NCBI GenBank assembly: GCA_009746045.1 | Contig: RPFO01002248.1 | Span: forward strand, 121,959 to 185,958 | DNA: 64,000 nt | Direction: 5' to 3' | Source: Mesostigma viride | Lineage: Eukaryota; Streptophyta; Mesostigmatophyceae; Mesostigmatales; Mesostigmataceae | Shown: piece after piece, positions 52,001 through 63,499 of the stretch | Position numbering within the stretch: the stretch's first letter is position 1 | Layout of the letters: the number at the start of each line of letters is the position of its first letter | Notes under the pieces: generated by a model | Databases searched by the model: none | What the model saw: only the letters and a program-made list of their open reading frames with translations | Told to the model about the DNA's origin: nothing | Program-made: the position numbers and the translations under genes

Positions 52001-53162
52001 GTGCGGACGCAAGCACGCTCGCAACCACGAGAGAGGATGATGAGATCTGCGTCGAGATGCGTGCATGCCACCGCAAGCTGCAGGAGCAGGTGAGGGGGGC
52101 GGCCTCTGTATTGTTAGCTGGGTCATGCACTGTGATAGGAGCAGCCAGTTACTATAATGTAACATGTGGCACAGGCAGCGGTTCCTTTAGTGATGGTAGT
52201 AGATATGTGTGGTCACGGCAGTGGCAGAAGACGGGGCTTACATTTGAAATGAGGTGCATGAAATGAGGGTTGTACGATCCTGAGAATGCGCACTGGGCTA
52301 CCGGATGATCGTTGGCCCAACTTGATTACATAATCAAATCATGGGGCACTGAAAAGGGACAACATCCCAGCCCCAAGTAAATTTAGTAGTTAGGTCGACC
52401 TACTCACAGCCAGGGTACCGTGACGATGTTTTTGGCGGATGGCGTGTCTTCCACTTGTGGCTCGTCCCAGCATGCTGGCATCGTGCACTCCTTCGCTTGT
52501 GTTGCTCCTTGGGTGGGGTCGGCTGAAAGTATGCGCGGCATGTCTTGTGTGCTGGCATGGCGTCCGTCACGGTCCTCCTCCTACCACCCCATTCCTCCAC
52601 CACTCCATTGCTCCCTCGACCCCCCCCCCCCTTCCTCCCTGTACCACCCCCTTCCTCCCTTTATCTCGCCCTTCCTCCCTTGACCATTCTCACAGCGCCG
52701 GCTCAACAACAAGCGGAAACACGCGCTGCGCCAAAAGGTGTTGCGGCGACAGTCGGACGAGGAAATGTGAGCGGGCTGAGGCCTTGTATATCTTACACGT
52801 CCTGTATATCGTAGCATGTATTTTGTGGAAAATGTTTAGGGCTTGCATAAAAGTTATATAGGACGTAAGGCTGCCTGTGGTACTTAAATGTTTACAAAGC
52901 ATATCCAACCTACATACTAGTAAAATAATGGCCAGGGGTATTCATTCACGCTGAAATAGACCACCTGTGTTGCCACAAACGCTATTCATTCACGCTGAAA
53001 TGGGCCACCTGTGTTGCCACAAACAAACGCTTTTTTCTGTTAGATCCGTTGGGGAGCAACGAGTCGTCCGCGGATCGGTCCATCAGGATGACGCCACCTA
53101 GCTGTCTGCAAGCCTTGCCTCATGAGAGAGAGAGAGAGAGAGGGGGGGGGGGGGGGGGGAGG

Positions 53163-53260
<98 letters not shown>

Positions 53261-54814
53261 TGTGTGTGTGTGTGAGTGTCATCATGGTATGTAACCGCGC
53301 CAGTTTGCTTGGGCCTGTAGTGCTGGAATCGGATGCATTCGTGACCATTTGGGTATCTGGCCGCGCCTGGTTCGACGCGCTGGTAACTATGCGGCGGCCA
53401 GCCATGTTGCATGGCGCACGTCACCCTCTTTAAGCCACTTCATTGGCCTGACATGCGTTGATGCGCCTGCTGCCTGCCCTCTCGCCTGCACATTTCTCCC
53501 GCTGCCTTGGCGCCCCCCCACCCACTTGACCCACCCACCAGCTGGGCGCGTAGCCGCTGCCTCATGCGTCTTCTGGAGATGGCGTTCGAGAAGCAGCTGG
53601 TGAGTAGGGGGGTTAAGAGCAAGATAGGGAGGAGCTAGCGGTGGCAGATACAGCGAGGCAGGGAGGAGCTAGCGGGTGAGGCGGGACGGACTACTAGGCA
53701 TTTAATCAAGTGGAAGCGAGGGAGCGCAGATGGTGAGTGATGGGCGCCGCAAATCGATGGAGAAGAAGCCCATGACCGAACTATGGGTGAACAACTAGGC
53801 ATCTAGTACGTGGACGCATGGGAGGGCAGCGAGTGAGTGTGTGTGGGAAGCAACTCGGAGATGTTTGGGGGGGGGGAGCAAGGGAAGTGAGCTGGCTAGG
53901 GGCAGTTGCTTATGCTGGCACGGTGGAGGTGTATGGCTGAGGCAGTTTTTCTTTCGTGAGTGTGTGCGTGTGGTGTCCAGACGTATCTAAGTGCCGAATC
54001 CTTGAGTCCTTGGAACTAGCCTTTGTCTTATGAATTGGTCTTCAACGTGCTGATGTCATCGTGCGTCACCCCGCAGGGAAAGCGCGGCGGGAACGATAGC
54101 CACCACGGGTCCAGCAGCAAAAACAAAGACGCCGGCAGCAAAGACAACGACGGCAGCCACCTGGCTTCTGCGCGAAGCTCCGGCAACCTGCCCTCCATGG
54201 CCGCTGGTAATGCTGGCATCGCCGCTGGCACCGTCAGCAACCGACCCAGCACCGCCGCCGTCCCTTGCACCGCGGCCGCGCTGACAACCGCCGAGCTGGC
54301 GGAGCAAGTGTGCGCACGGCTGGACGCGTTCCGTGAGGCGCATCCCCCTGGGACGTACATGCACGCAGAGGACGCGGTACGGGCGGAGGAATTAGCTGCG
54401 GGGGGTCCATCCGTGCTCCGCCGCGACAGTTCCCCATCTCCCCCGGCGCTTGCGATGGTGACAGATGGCGGCGCCACGGGGAGCGAGAGTCACGACATCC
54501 TGGGGTCGCAGCCGCAAGGGAATGGGAGCGTTCATGGGGGCCGGGCGGCGGTGGACGCGTGCGGGGCTGATTCTGGGGTACGAGTGGCTGAACGCAGAGG
54601 GAGCTCGATGGGGGCAAACGGCATCGACAGCGGCACGTGCGACACCAACACGACGGCGTCGCCGGAGCCGCCACACGGTTTCGCTGCAGCTACGCCCATG
54701 TCGGAGGGCGCAGAGTTCTCCAGCGGGGGAGGGTTGGAGGTGGCGTGCGAGCGGTCGTCGGAACGGGACACGCATATGGCGGAGTGGGGGGGGCACGGGA
54801 GTGGCCCACCCTGA
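49091..54814 (+). CDS. ADA3: ADA3-like subunit of SAGA-type histone acetyltransferase complex
   Basis: Likely nuclear adaptor that couples the GCN5/ADA2 acetyltransferase to activators. Exons visible: 49091-49284 (KPKKPSYWR), 50402-50489, 50933-52089, 52696-52766, 53542-53599, 54077-54814, with GT-AG sites and matching phases; the first exon needs a further upstream exon I cannot place. The C-terminal conserved core spans exons 3-6: FSLSQRLLAALLVEDQ, then AERLQAELLSVGL, EDDEICVEMRACHRKLQEQ, RRLNNKRKHALRQKVLRRQ, RSRCLMRLLEMAFEKQL. This matches the Ada3 C-terminal family pattern (L..LGL, DDEI..E....Q..L, N...R..L). Exon 3 contains a +4 and a +2 indel against its duplicate at 48.15 kb; together they keep the frame but create a stop at 51430. 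So the gene is damaged, polymorphic or misassembled. The tail after 54077 is low-complexity. Confidence 0.55.
53123..53258. repeat. GA dinucleotide tract in an ADA3-like intron
   Basis: About 135 bp of GA repeats interrupted by a G-run (53142-53163) and followed by (GT)n, in the intron between exons ending 52766 and starting 53542. Confidence 0.95.
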
Positions 54815-56085
54815 GGGAGGAGCCTCCAGCCAGGCGGCGTAGTGGTTGGGCGTGTGCGGTTCAACAGCGCCTTGCGGCGGCTAACATGGTCGGGCATTGG
54901 TGTACGTGAGAGGTGACATGGATTACGCGTTATATCAACCAGGTGGTCACAAGATCTCAGGAGTGCCCAGCTTTGCGCTGGTCATACACTGTACCTGTGC
55001 CACGAATAAGCGAGAAACACTTAAATTAATCCGGGGGGAATATAGGATTTAATGAACGGAGGGTTTGCATCTGTCGTGCCCTGAATGCACACGGGCTTGA
55101 TAGAGTGCTGGGCTTCTGCCTGTTGTATCTGGTGCAAGTTTCGGCACGTGAATCTCCTAGTTTATGCTGATAGCTCAGAGAAGTCAAATAATTGATATAT
55201 AGCTCAGGTCAGGTTGTGAGCATAGATGGGGAAACGTATAGGAAACAGCATCAGAATGGGATATGCACTGCTTACAAGTTGCATTCGCCACTACATAAAA
55301 GATTCAAGAAAAATGTGTAGCACATGCCATTTTCCATGGCATATTTCATTATAAATTTTTTGTTCGAGTGAGATATATAGTATACGCTTGTTGGATAACC
55401 CCCAGGACCATAAGTGGTATGCTGTACATCCAATGAGGCAATACATGGAACAATTGGCAGGCCTAGTTACTTCCTGCATATGGGAGTGCTAGCCAGGTGT
55501 CTGTGTAGAGATGTATGCGGAATCGTGGAGCTAGCCATATGCGTCCAAGAATATTTGTCTCATGCGTGCGCAACCGCTTGGACGCGAACGCACCAATATT
55601 AACTTCAGATCTTGCATAGGAATGTGCTTGGGAGTGTGCTTTGCATGGGAGCGTACTTTGCAAATATGGAAAATAATAGGCGCGCATTGCATTGCACTAG
55701 ATAACCATGGCTGACGGCGGCGCCCATAACTTTTACATTTGGGCTCCAAATTTTGCCGCCGGACTATCACAATCGCTTCGTCTTTCTAGGACGTGCACGC
55801 TGATATATTTTCCCGAAGCTATTCAGCAGTATTATGACGAACAAACGCTCCTCGACACACAACGCACCCTCGCGGCGCTGCGCTGAGCCCTGAAAATACG
55901 TCTGCAGCTCCGGCTGCAGCTTCGCACTCTGGCCCCGAAGGCAGCAGTGCCACTAGTCAAGCTCTAGTGGTCGCCTTGCATGGCTCCCCCTGGGAGCCCT
56001 CGTCTCGCCATCGCCATCGGCGTCGCCTGAGCCCTTGAGCGCAGTCGCCGCCTAGCTGACGCACCGAGCTGGGACGAGTTCCAGT
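54815..56085. other. 3' flank of the ADA3-like gene, no gene seen
   Basis: The stop codon at 54812-54814 is followed by AT-richer DNA without homology I can recognise. Short open frames (for example 55414-55602) show no domain or splice support. Confidence 0.5.
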
Positions 56086-57300
56086 GTGGCGTCAACCAGC
56101 ACAGCTTTCTTTATACGAGCTCAACCCCGACAGACCCCAGTCCTACGTGTTCAGGCGGGGGATCGCACGCCTCACTTCTTGAGCTGTGCAAGCACCTCCA
56201 ACAGAACTGCCTCCGCAATGACCAATGAGCGATTATTCGTGATCAATCGGTTGAGTCACTCAACAGCCACCCTCGCCCCCGCCTTCAGAAGTGAGCCTTG
56301 TTCTCCCTCCTCGGGCACACCGCCGAGGAGATCTGGCCCCCCCACCCACCCACCACCACCTTGACCGACACCTCCAACCACTCCATCCTCAAGTAGGCCT
56401 TTGAGCAGCACGTGACACCCTTCGCCGTAGATGTGGCGGCCATGGGAGGCACGCTGGCTGCCGAGCTACCCCTCCTCTCCTCCACCACCACCGCCACCTA
56501 GCTCCAAGCTCCTCGCCGCCACTGCCACCAACGCCACCGGCCACCAACGCCATCACTGCCCGCAGCTCGTCGACAACGACAATCGCCTCAAGGACAAGGC
56601 CATCGCCATTCAGTGCCTGCAAAAAAACGCAGGCCTCACTGGGCCAGGCGGTGAAGGACCTTGCCGCCCCTCCAGCCCCTGCTGGCCCAGCCATGGCGAG
56701 GCACCTCCCACCCAGCCCTGGCCGGGCAGCCATGCTGTTGAACCACACCACCACCACCGACCACCTCTGCCATCGCCACCCAGCTCATGCAAGCAACAAA
56801 CGCTTGACAGTCCGCAAGGAGGCCGAGCTCGACAAGTGAGCGCAGCCGTACGCCGTACGTCATCGTCGAAAGCACTGCGCCCTGCTGGCTGCTGCAACTG
56901 GTGAGAACTCCGGGTCTCTCAGTCAGTAGTCAGTGCCAAGGCGTTTAATAAGAACAAAATCCTTGCCCCCATGGCTCTCTGCATGGCCTCATAGGTGAGC
57001 TCAATTAAGTTGGAGGCTATCCGCCTTCCCCGCGCTCATGCGGGGTAAGGCTGGTCGGCGCCCCCGCTGCTGCTCACCTTGGAGCACATGGCGGACAAGC
57101 TGCTGTTTCTCAAGCGTCGCAAGAGGCTTGTAGGGACCTCCTCAAAGCTGCATGCTGGACGACGACTTGACCCTGGCGCAGCAACAACGACATCTGGCGC
57201 CGGGAGCTATGTGGCCGACCTACCTCCAAGTCCGGGGCAGGCAGCAGGGACGAAGTCGGTGTGACTGGAGGGGGCCGGGGCGGTCATCTACGGCGACCAC
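56086..57300 (+). pseudogene. Degenerate LINE ORF1-like remnant, plus strand
   Basis: Broken-frame pieces match the 46.5-kb ORF1: a Pro/Ala-rich helical part (AFEQHVTPFAVDVAAMGG near 56400-56455), and the C-terminal domain at 57080-57290 (FLKRRKRLVGT, then LDDDLTLAQQQRH, MWPTYLQ and CDWRGPGRSS), which lines up with FLSRRKRL, LDDDLTPAQQQ, LWPEYLR and NWRGGDLM. Multiple stops and frame changes. Orientation is opposite to the 46-48 kb copies. Confidence 0.5.
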
Positions 57301-57565
57301 ACTGCATGTAGTCACCAAGTTTCAACCGTGGGTCAAGCGCATGTGCACATGCCAAAGAGGTGAATGCACAGTGCTGTCAAAAACACTGCATGCGCAAATT
57401 TAGCACTGCCATTTGCACGGACCGACTCCAACATGCTCCCCTTGCCATGCATGGACCCGTGGTTCAGCGCAGCGTCATTCATGAATGCAATGCACGTCTC
57501 ACAAGGCTTGATTACCGTCTACGGCAGGTCCACCACACCACCTGGCTGCTCAACACCACGGATGA

Positions 57566-57817
57566 AGCACTGTCTTAATTGACCACTTCAAGCAGGACTT
57601 TATCATCACGTGTGTTGACAAGAAGAGTGCCAACAACTTTGCTTCTATCTGCAAGAAGCACTACCTTGCTACTTTGCACCACGAGTTGCATGGCGTCCAA
57701 CACTACTGGCCTATGTTCCGCGTGCATGAGTCCACCGGCAGTATCACTGCTGCTCATTGGGCTTTTCTGCACAGCCAGAACATTGTTGCTCGGGCCTTCC
57801 ATAATAAGCGGCAGTGA
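57566..57817 (+). pseudogene. LINE-type reverse transcriptase fragment (N-terminal region)
   Basis: An 83-codon open stretch from 57566 to the TGA at 57815: IDHFKQDFIITCVDKKSANN, then FASICKKHYLATLHHELHGV and HYWPMFRVHE. The pattern of a DF-I-T-x-VDK segment, a Cys-Lys-Lys-x-Y helix and an L-x-x-EL block resembles the region upstream of the RT palm in some LINE or Penelope-like elements of algae. No palm motif follows. It comes just after the ORF1-like remnant in the same orientation, as expected for ORF2. Confidence 0.35.
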
Positions 57818-60274
57818 CGCGCCACGCCGCCACCACCACTAGCGTTCCCATACTACCTGAATCTCTCTCCCCATACTCCGTCAAGTGTATCCATTTGGAT
57901 ACACTTGCACCCCCCGCCACGTGGCAAAATATTACGCGAGCGCCGCGCCATCGGGTACGGATGTAAGTGGTCAGGCAACTCGGGACAGACCCAATGTGAA
58001 CGTAAATGCTGGGATGATTGCGGCATAGCCACCTAAATACCACGTTGCCAGGCTGTGCATCACGTGACTTTTGCTAACATTTTTTACCGTTGCGCGCGCG
58101 GATAGCGAGATATGGCTGTCAACGTGCCATTTGGTGGAAATTTTGGGTTCCGCAGCTTGAATGCGTCAGATGATGACCCCTGAACTATCATGCATTATGT
58201 TGGTTCGTCAAGAATTATCAGATTCACGGAACTGTGAAAATACGCAGTGGTTATTATCTCTGTCTTGGTCGCCACCATCAGACGAGCTAGACGTCCCGTT
58301 TGGTATCGCCGGTTTCTTTTTGGTTTCTTGGTAGCTTCTTTCCGCCTGGGCCTTACATTGTTTTACGGAAGTCCGCTGCGCACCATCTGCTGGTGGGAAC
58401 GTCGACGCGTTATAGACGTCATCTTTGCATAGATAAATCAACATGGTTATCATGACGGATGCATGGATAGAGCGGCTATGGCTGCCTGTGCCACTAGCAT
58501 CAGTATCCGGGACGTATGAGCATGTCGGCCAGCGGAACCCGGCCATGCAGGTCGTGATCGAGGCAGGTACGGCGAATCGTTTCCGTGTTGGTTGCATGGA
58601 AACTCGTACGTTCATACATGTCTTATGGTGGATATATTAGTGGTAATTGCAACTGCCTTCCATGCCTGCTCAAGGAGGGGTATTAGCCATTATGTTGCAC
58701 ACTGGTTTGTGGCATTTCTTGGGGGGATACCGTTCAGTGAGTGTCAGGTGGCTTCATATTTGTATTCCAGCATATTTGGCAGTCTATTGTGGTCAATTAT
58801 ATTGCATAATTGTATGGCATGGCATAGTTGGCTGTTTGCGCGCGCGTAAGCCACACACGTAAACGCGGGCATGGTATGGCTCAAATGGACTACTATCCGG
58901 GTAGTTTGACCAAAGGAAAGCACCATTGGACTATCCAACTAGATTGTCCAATGTTGGGTTTGAGGTTTCTGACCCTCCCCTCAGTAGAAGGGGGGGGGGT
59001 ATACTTTTTCTTGGCACAAAATGATCGTCTTTTGGCTCACTTTGACTGAAGGTATCATCCAAAGTACTAATTAGACTCATGATATTATTGCATATTATGA
59101 AAGCCCTTGAAGTGTAGATACTCCTAGCATCTTGGTTGGGGGTATTTGGAGTTGTGGTCTATGAGTTATGATTTTTGGCAATTTTAGGGGTCTGAAAGTG
59201 CCAAAAATGGCCTGACGGAGTATGGGCTGCACAAAACTCCTGTTGCTTTGCGCACCATTGCTGCGTCCGGCATTCCGCCCCACTGATGCCTTTATCGAAA
59301 CTCATCTGCCATGCTTTGAATGCTCTTCTCCCCGAAGCCAATGCATTATGGGTGGAGCTGAGGTTCTGTCGCGAGAATGCCGGGTATGAATGCGCTGGTA
59401 GTTGGATCAGTCATAGACTCAGCCCAAGTACGCATGCGCCCGCTGCCGGCCCTTATTAGCCGTTCTAAGACAGCTGCAGAGAAGCGTATACCTATGCCCA
59501 TAGCCACCTATTATGATTTCACTACTCTATATATTATATAACACTAGATTTGCACGATTTGAAAGCTCGATCGTTTAGATAATATTACCTCCTTACTCGT
59601 CTGTATGCACAGGCCTCACGGGACGGGCCGGCGCATTGAACCGCCTACACGTGTGTGTCTCTCAGACCAAGCCCACGGCAACGTGGCTCTCAGGGATCGA
59701 TTGCGGCAGGTGCTATCGTGCTGGATGCTTATAACTATATCATCACGAAGACTGACCTCATTGTTCATTGGATCTCTTGTCTTGTTGATAACACCTTCAT
59801 TTGTTTTGCGGGCAATGTATACCAACAAGCTAGTGGCATCCCTAGATGGGCACCAGAACTGTGCCGGGCTCCTTGCGAACCTATATCTACTAGTATACAC
59901 TTAATAAGAGCTTGCATTCATGGAGAATCTCATTGCCTCAAATGATGATGTTCTCCACATCAATCCGGCGCAGCGCCGGTAGGTTCCCCGGTAATTCCCG
60001 CGCGAAAGTTGACGAAATTCGGTGCGCGCGTGCAATGTTGACTGAAATTCGGTGTGCACGGCTATGGTAGCTGAAAATTTATTGCTCACGGAATACGAAG
60101 CCATTGTGTACCGGATTTCGCTTGTTCGAACGGCATTGTCATAGGGAAAAATAATATTCACAAAAAAACTCGCGAAACGCTGCTGTATTGGGTGTGAACG
60201 AGGACAAGCACGCAGTTGGCGCAGTTTTTGCTCGCCGTCCGACCAGCCCCGTGCATCTTTAAGGTAAGGTCTCG
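57818..60274. other. No gene recognised
   Basis: About 2.4 kb with no homologous frame, splice-flanked coding or strong repeat. A T/G-rich hairpin-prone part lies at about 58980-59050. Confidence 0.5.
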
Positions 60275-60484
60275 TTGCCCAAACTACTTGACGGTGGAAG
60301 CGAACACGTTCTACCAGTTCCTTACATCATTTCAAAGAAACCCAGCGTAGGATTTCCCTTAATTTTGCGTTTCCGATTTTTACGCCCCTTCCGCGAAAAA
60401 GTGAGAATTATAGGAGCGCTGACAGGGGCAACACTGCATGTCGTGCTTTTAATCACTTTTACGTCTTTTCTTGCAGCTATATGA
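60275..60484 (+). CDS. Small frame ending in a hydrophobic helix (unrecognised)
   Basis: A 69-codon open frame beginning at a TTG (no ATG), with a C-terminal hydrophobic segment (LTGATLHVVLLITFTSFLAA) that could be membrane-inserted. Its TGA overlaps the next ATG as ATGA. Alternatively 60399-60474 (GTGAGA...CTTGCAG) is a 76-bp intron and the frame continues to a TAA at about 60624, reading YDFAWAQQHRPVFILRAG. I cannot decide between these. Confidence 0.3.
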   Translation: MPKLLDGGSEHVLPVPYIISKKPSVGFPLILRFRFLRPFREKVRIIGALTGATLHVVLLITFTSFLAAI

Positions 60485-60648
60485 CTTCGCTTGGGCGCAG
60501 CAACATCGCCCGGTGTTTATCCTGCGGGCGGGGCTTGCTGGCCCCGTCCGGAGTGTGCTCGGGGTGCGGGAAAAACCACAGCTACTGGTTTATAACGTCG
60601 ACAACCCCCCATTTTCTGGTCATTAACCGGCGTATTCTTGTGGTTTAA
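60481..60648 (+). CDS. 55-residue zinc-ribbon protein
   Basis: ATG at 60481. Residues 13-31 form a canonical ribbon: CLSCGRGLLAPSGVCSGCG, two C-X2-C knuckles ten residues apart, followed by a beta-rich tail (YWFITSTTPHFLVINRRIL). Small ribbons of this size occur as ribosomal, RNA-polymerase-associated or viral proteins; the sequence does not tell which. It overlaps the previous frame by four bases. Confidence 0.4.
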   Translation: MTSLGRSNIARCLSCGRGLLAPSGVCSGCGKNHSYWFITSTTPHFLVINRRILVV

Positions 60649-60680
60649 GCTTCCGGCGACGGGCGAAAAGAGCTCTTACC

Positions 60681-60899
60681 ATGACGGCATGCTCTGGGGA
60701 GGCGTTCCGAGAAGGACTGGGGCGGGCAGGCAAATTTACACGCGACAGTGCCCGCACGTCGCCTGCGCACCCCGGCGTACAAGGCAAAGCGCAGTGTTTC
60801 CCTCCTGGACGGCCCATCGCTGCCTTTGCCGGGCGGCATGTTGGGGAGGCGGCTCCTTCTTCCTTTCTTACCGCCCGTTTCATAGTTCATACCCCGTGA
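60681..60899 (+). CDS. Small basic protein frame (unrecognised)
   Basis: 72 codons from ATG 60681 (MTACSGEAFREGLGRAGKFT), 32 bp after the zinc-ribbon stop, ending at 60899 just before the G-rich array. Mixed composition without domain. Overlapping minus-strand frames exist (60645-60938), so the coding strand is uncertain. Confidence 0.25.
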   Translation: MTACSGEAFREGLGRAGKFTRDSARTSPAHPGVQGKAQCFPPGRPIAAFAGRHVGEAAPSSFLTARFIVHTP

Positions 60900-60960
60900 G
60901 TTTCCCAACGGAGGCGTGTTAATGATGAGCGGCTGCATGCATGAATGAACGGGTGTATGA

Positions 60961-62697
60961 ATGAGGGAGGGGGGGAGGGAGGGAGGGAGGGAGGGAGGGA
61001 GGGAGGGAGGGAGGGAGGGAGGGAGGAGGGAGGGAGGGAGGGAGGGAGGGAGGGAGGGAGGGAGGGAGGGAGGGAGGGAGGGAGGGAGGGAGGAGGGAGG
61101 GAGGGAGGGAGGGAGGGAGGGAGGGAGGGAGGGAGGGAGGGAGGGAGGGAGGGAGGGAGGAGGAGGGAGGGAGGGAGGGAGGGAGGGAGGGAGGGAGGGA
61201 GGGAGGGAGGGAGGGAGGGAGGGAGGGAGGGAGGAGGGAGGAGGAGGGAGGGAGGGAGGGAGGAGGGAGGGAGGGAGGGAGGGAGGGAGGGAGGGAGGGG
61301 GAGGGAGGGAGGGAGGGAGGGAGGAGGGAGGAGGAGGGAGGGAGGGAGGGAGGGAGGGAGGGAGGGAGGGAGGGAGGGAGGGAGGGAGGAGGGAGGGAGG
61401 GAGGGAGGGAGGGAGGGAGGGAGGGAGGGAGGGAGGGAGGGAGGGAGGGAGGGAGGGAGGGAGGAGGGAGGAGGGGAGGAGGGAGGGAGGGAGGGAGGGA
61501 GGAGGGAGGGAGGGGGGAGGAGGGAGGGAGGGAGGGAGGGAGGGAGGAGGGAGGGAGGGAGGGAGGAGGGAGGGAGGGAGGGAGGGAGGGAGGGAGGGAG
61601 GGAGGAGGGAGGAGGGAGGGAGGGAGGGAGGGAGGGAGGGAGGGAGGAGGGAGGAGAGGAGGGAGGGAGGGAGGGAGGGAGGAGGGAGGAGGGAGGGAGG
61701 GAGGGAGGGAGGGAGGGAGGAGGGAGGGAGGGAGGGAGGGAGGAGGAGGAGGGAGGGAGGGAGGGAGGGAGGGAGGGGGAGGAGGAGGGAGGGAGGGAGG
61801 GAGGGAGGGAGGGAGGGAGGGAGGGAGGGAGGGAGGGAGGAGGGAGGGAGGAGGGAGGGAGGAGGGAGGGAGGGAGGAGGGAGGGAGGAGGGAGGAGGAG
61901 GGAGGAGGGAGGGAGGGAGGAGGGAGGGAGGAGGGAGGGAGGAGGGAGGGAGGGAGGGAGGGAGGGAGGGAGGGAGGGAGGGAGGGAGGGAGGGAGGAGG
62001 GAGGAGGGAGGGAGGGAGGGAGGAGGAGGGAGGGAGGGAGGGAGGAGGGAGGGAGGGAGGGAGGGAGGGAGGGAGGGAGGGAGGGAGGGAGGGAGGGAGG
62101 AGGGAGGGAGGGAGGGAGGGAGGAGGAGGGAGGGAGGGAGGGAGGAGGGAGGGAGGGAGGGAGGGAGGGGGAGGGAGGGAGGGAGGGAGGGAGGGAGGGA
62201 GGGAGGGAGGGAGGGAGGGAGGGAGGAGGGAGGGAGGGAGGGAGAGGGAGGGAGGGAGGGAGGGAGGGAGGGAGGGAGGGAGGGAGGGGGAGGGAGGGAG
62301 GGAGGGAGGGAGGGAGGGAGGGAGGGAGGAGGAGGGAGGGAGGGAGGGAGGGAGGGAGGGAGGGAGGAGGGAGGGAGGGAGGGAGGAGGGAGGGAGGGAG
62401 GGAGGGAGGGAGGGAGGGAGGAGGGAGGGAGGGAGGGAGGGAGGGAGGAGGGAGGGAGGGAGGGAGGAGGGAGGGAGGGAGGGAGGAGGGAGGGAGGGAG
62501 GGAGGGAGGGAGGGAGGAGGAGGGAGGGAGGGAGGGAGGGAGGGAGGGAGGGAGGGAGGGAGGAGGGAGGGAGGGAGGGAGGAGGGAGAGGGAGGGAGGG
62601 AGGAGGGAGGGAGGGAGGAGGAGGGAGGGAGGGAGGAGGGAGGAGGAGGGAGGGAGGGAGGGAGGGAGGGAGGGAGGGAGGGAGGGAGGGAGGAGGT
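60961..62697. repeat. (GGGA)n G-rich array, about 1.74 kb
   Basis: A near-pure purine tract of GGGA units with scattered GGA interruptions. The plus strand is a continuous G-quadruplex-forming sequence and the duplex can form triplex. Very long open frames in all directions (poly Gly/Arg/Glu or Pro/Ser/Leu) are artefacts. Confidence 0.97.
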
Positions 62698-62699
62698 AT

Positions 62700-62975
<276 letters not shown>

Positions 62976-63084
62976 CTACGTGTATGCATGGGTGGGTGGA
63001 TACATGTGTATGTGTGTGTGTGTGTGTGGGTAAGGGATCGACGTGTGTGTGTGTATGTGTGTGTGTGTGTGTGTGCTTCTCTGC

Positions 63085-63359
63085 TTAGGCGTTGGAGCAC
63101 ACGCATGCACTGGAGGAAGGGGGTGATGAAAACCCAGACCAACTGTCGCACCCACCCCTCCACCTTCACCAAGCATAAGGCCAAGCGTGCCATGGGGGTA
63201 GGGTAGCGGACGCAAGTCACCAACGTCAGGGTGCTCACCAGGCTGGTGGATGAGAAGATGGGGGGCAGGCCCCTGTCAAATGCAGAGAAGAAGAAAAGGA
63301 AAAGGATGCAGCAGGGCCGTGAGAACGTGCCCCCGGGTGTGGCATTAGCCACTATATAG
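63085..63359 (+). pseudogene. Coding-like fragment with one in-frame stop (unrecognised)
   Basis: After a splice-acceptor-like TTCTCTGCTTAG, one frame reads RMHWRKGVMKTQTN, then HKAKRAMGVG, a TAG at 63204, and continues RTQVTNVRVLTRLVDEKMGG, ending with KKKRKRMQQGRENVP and TAG at 63359. The lysine-rich C-terminus looks like a real basic protein end. I do not recognise the family. Confidence 0.3.
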
Positions 63360-63499
63360 CTAGCTAGCTGGCTAGAGCTGTGTTATTAATGCATTGTACT
63401 ATAGGCATGTGCCCCCAAGTATGCCTTCCTGCATTGTAAATATGATGCATAATGTAATGATGTGTTGTTTGGAACATTCTGTACACCAAGGTGGAATGA

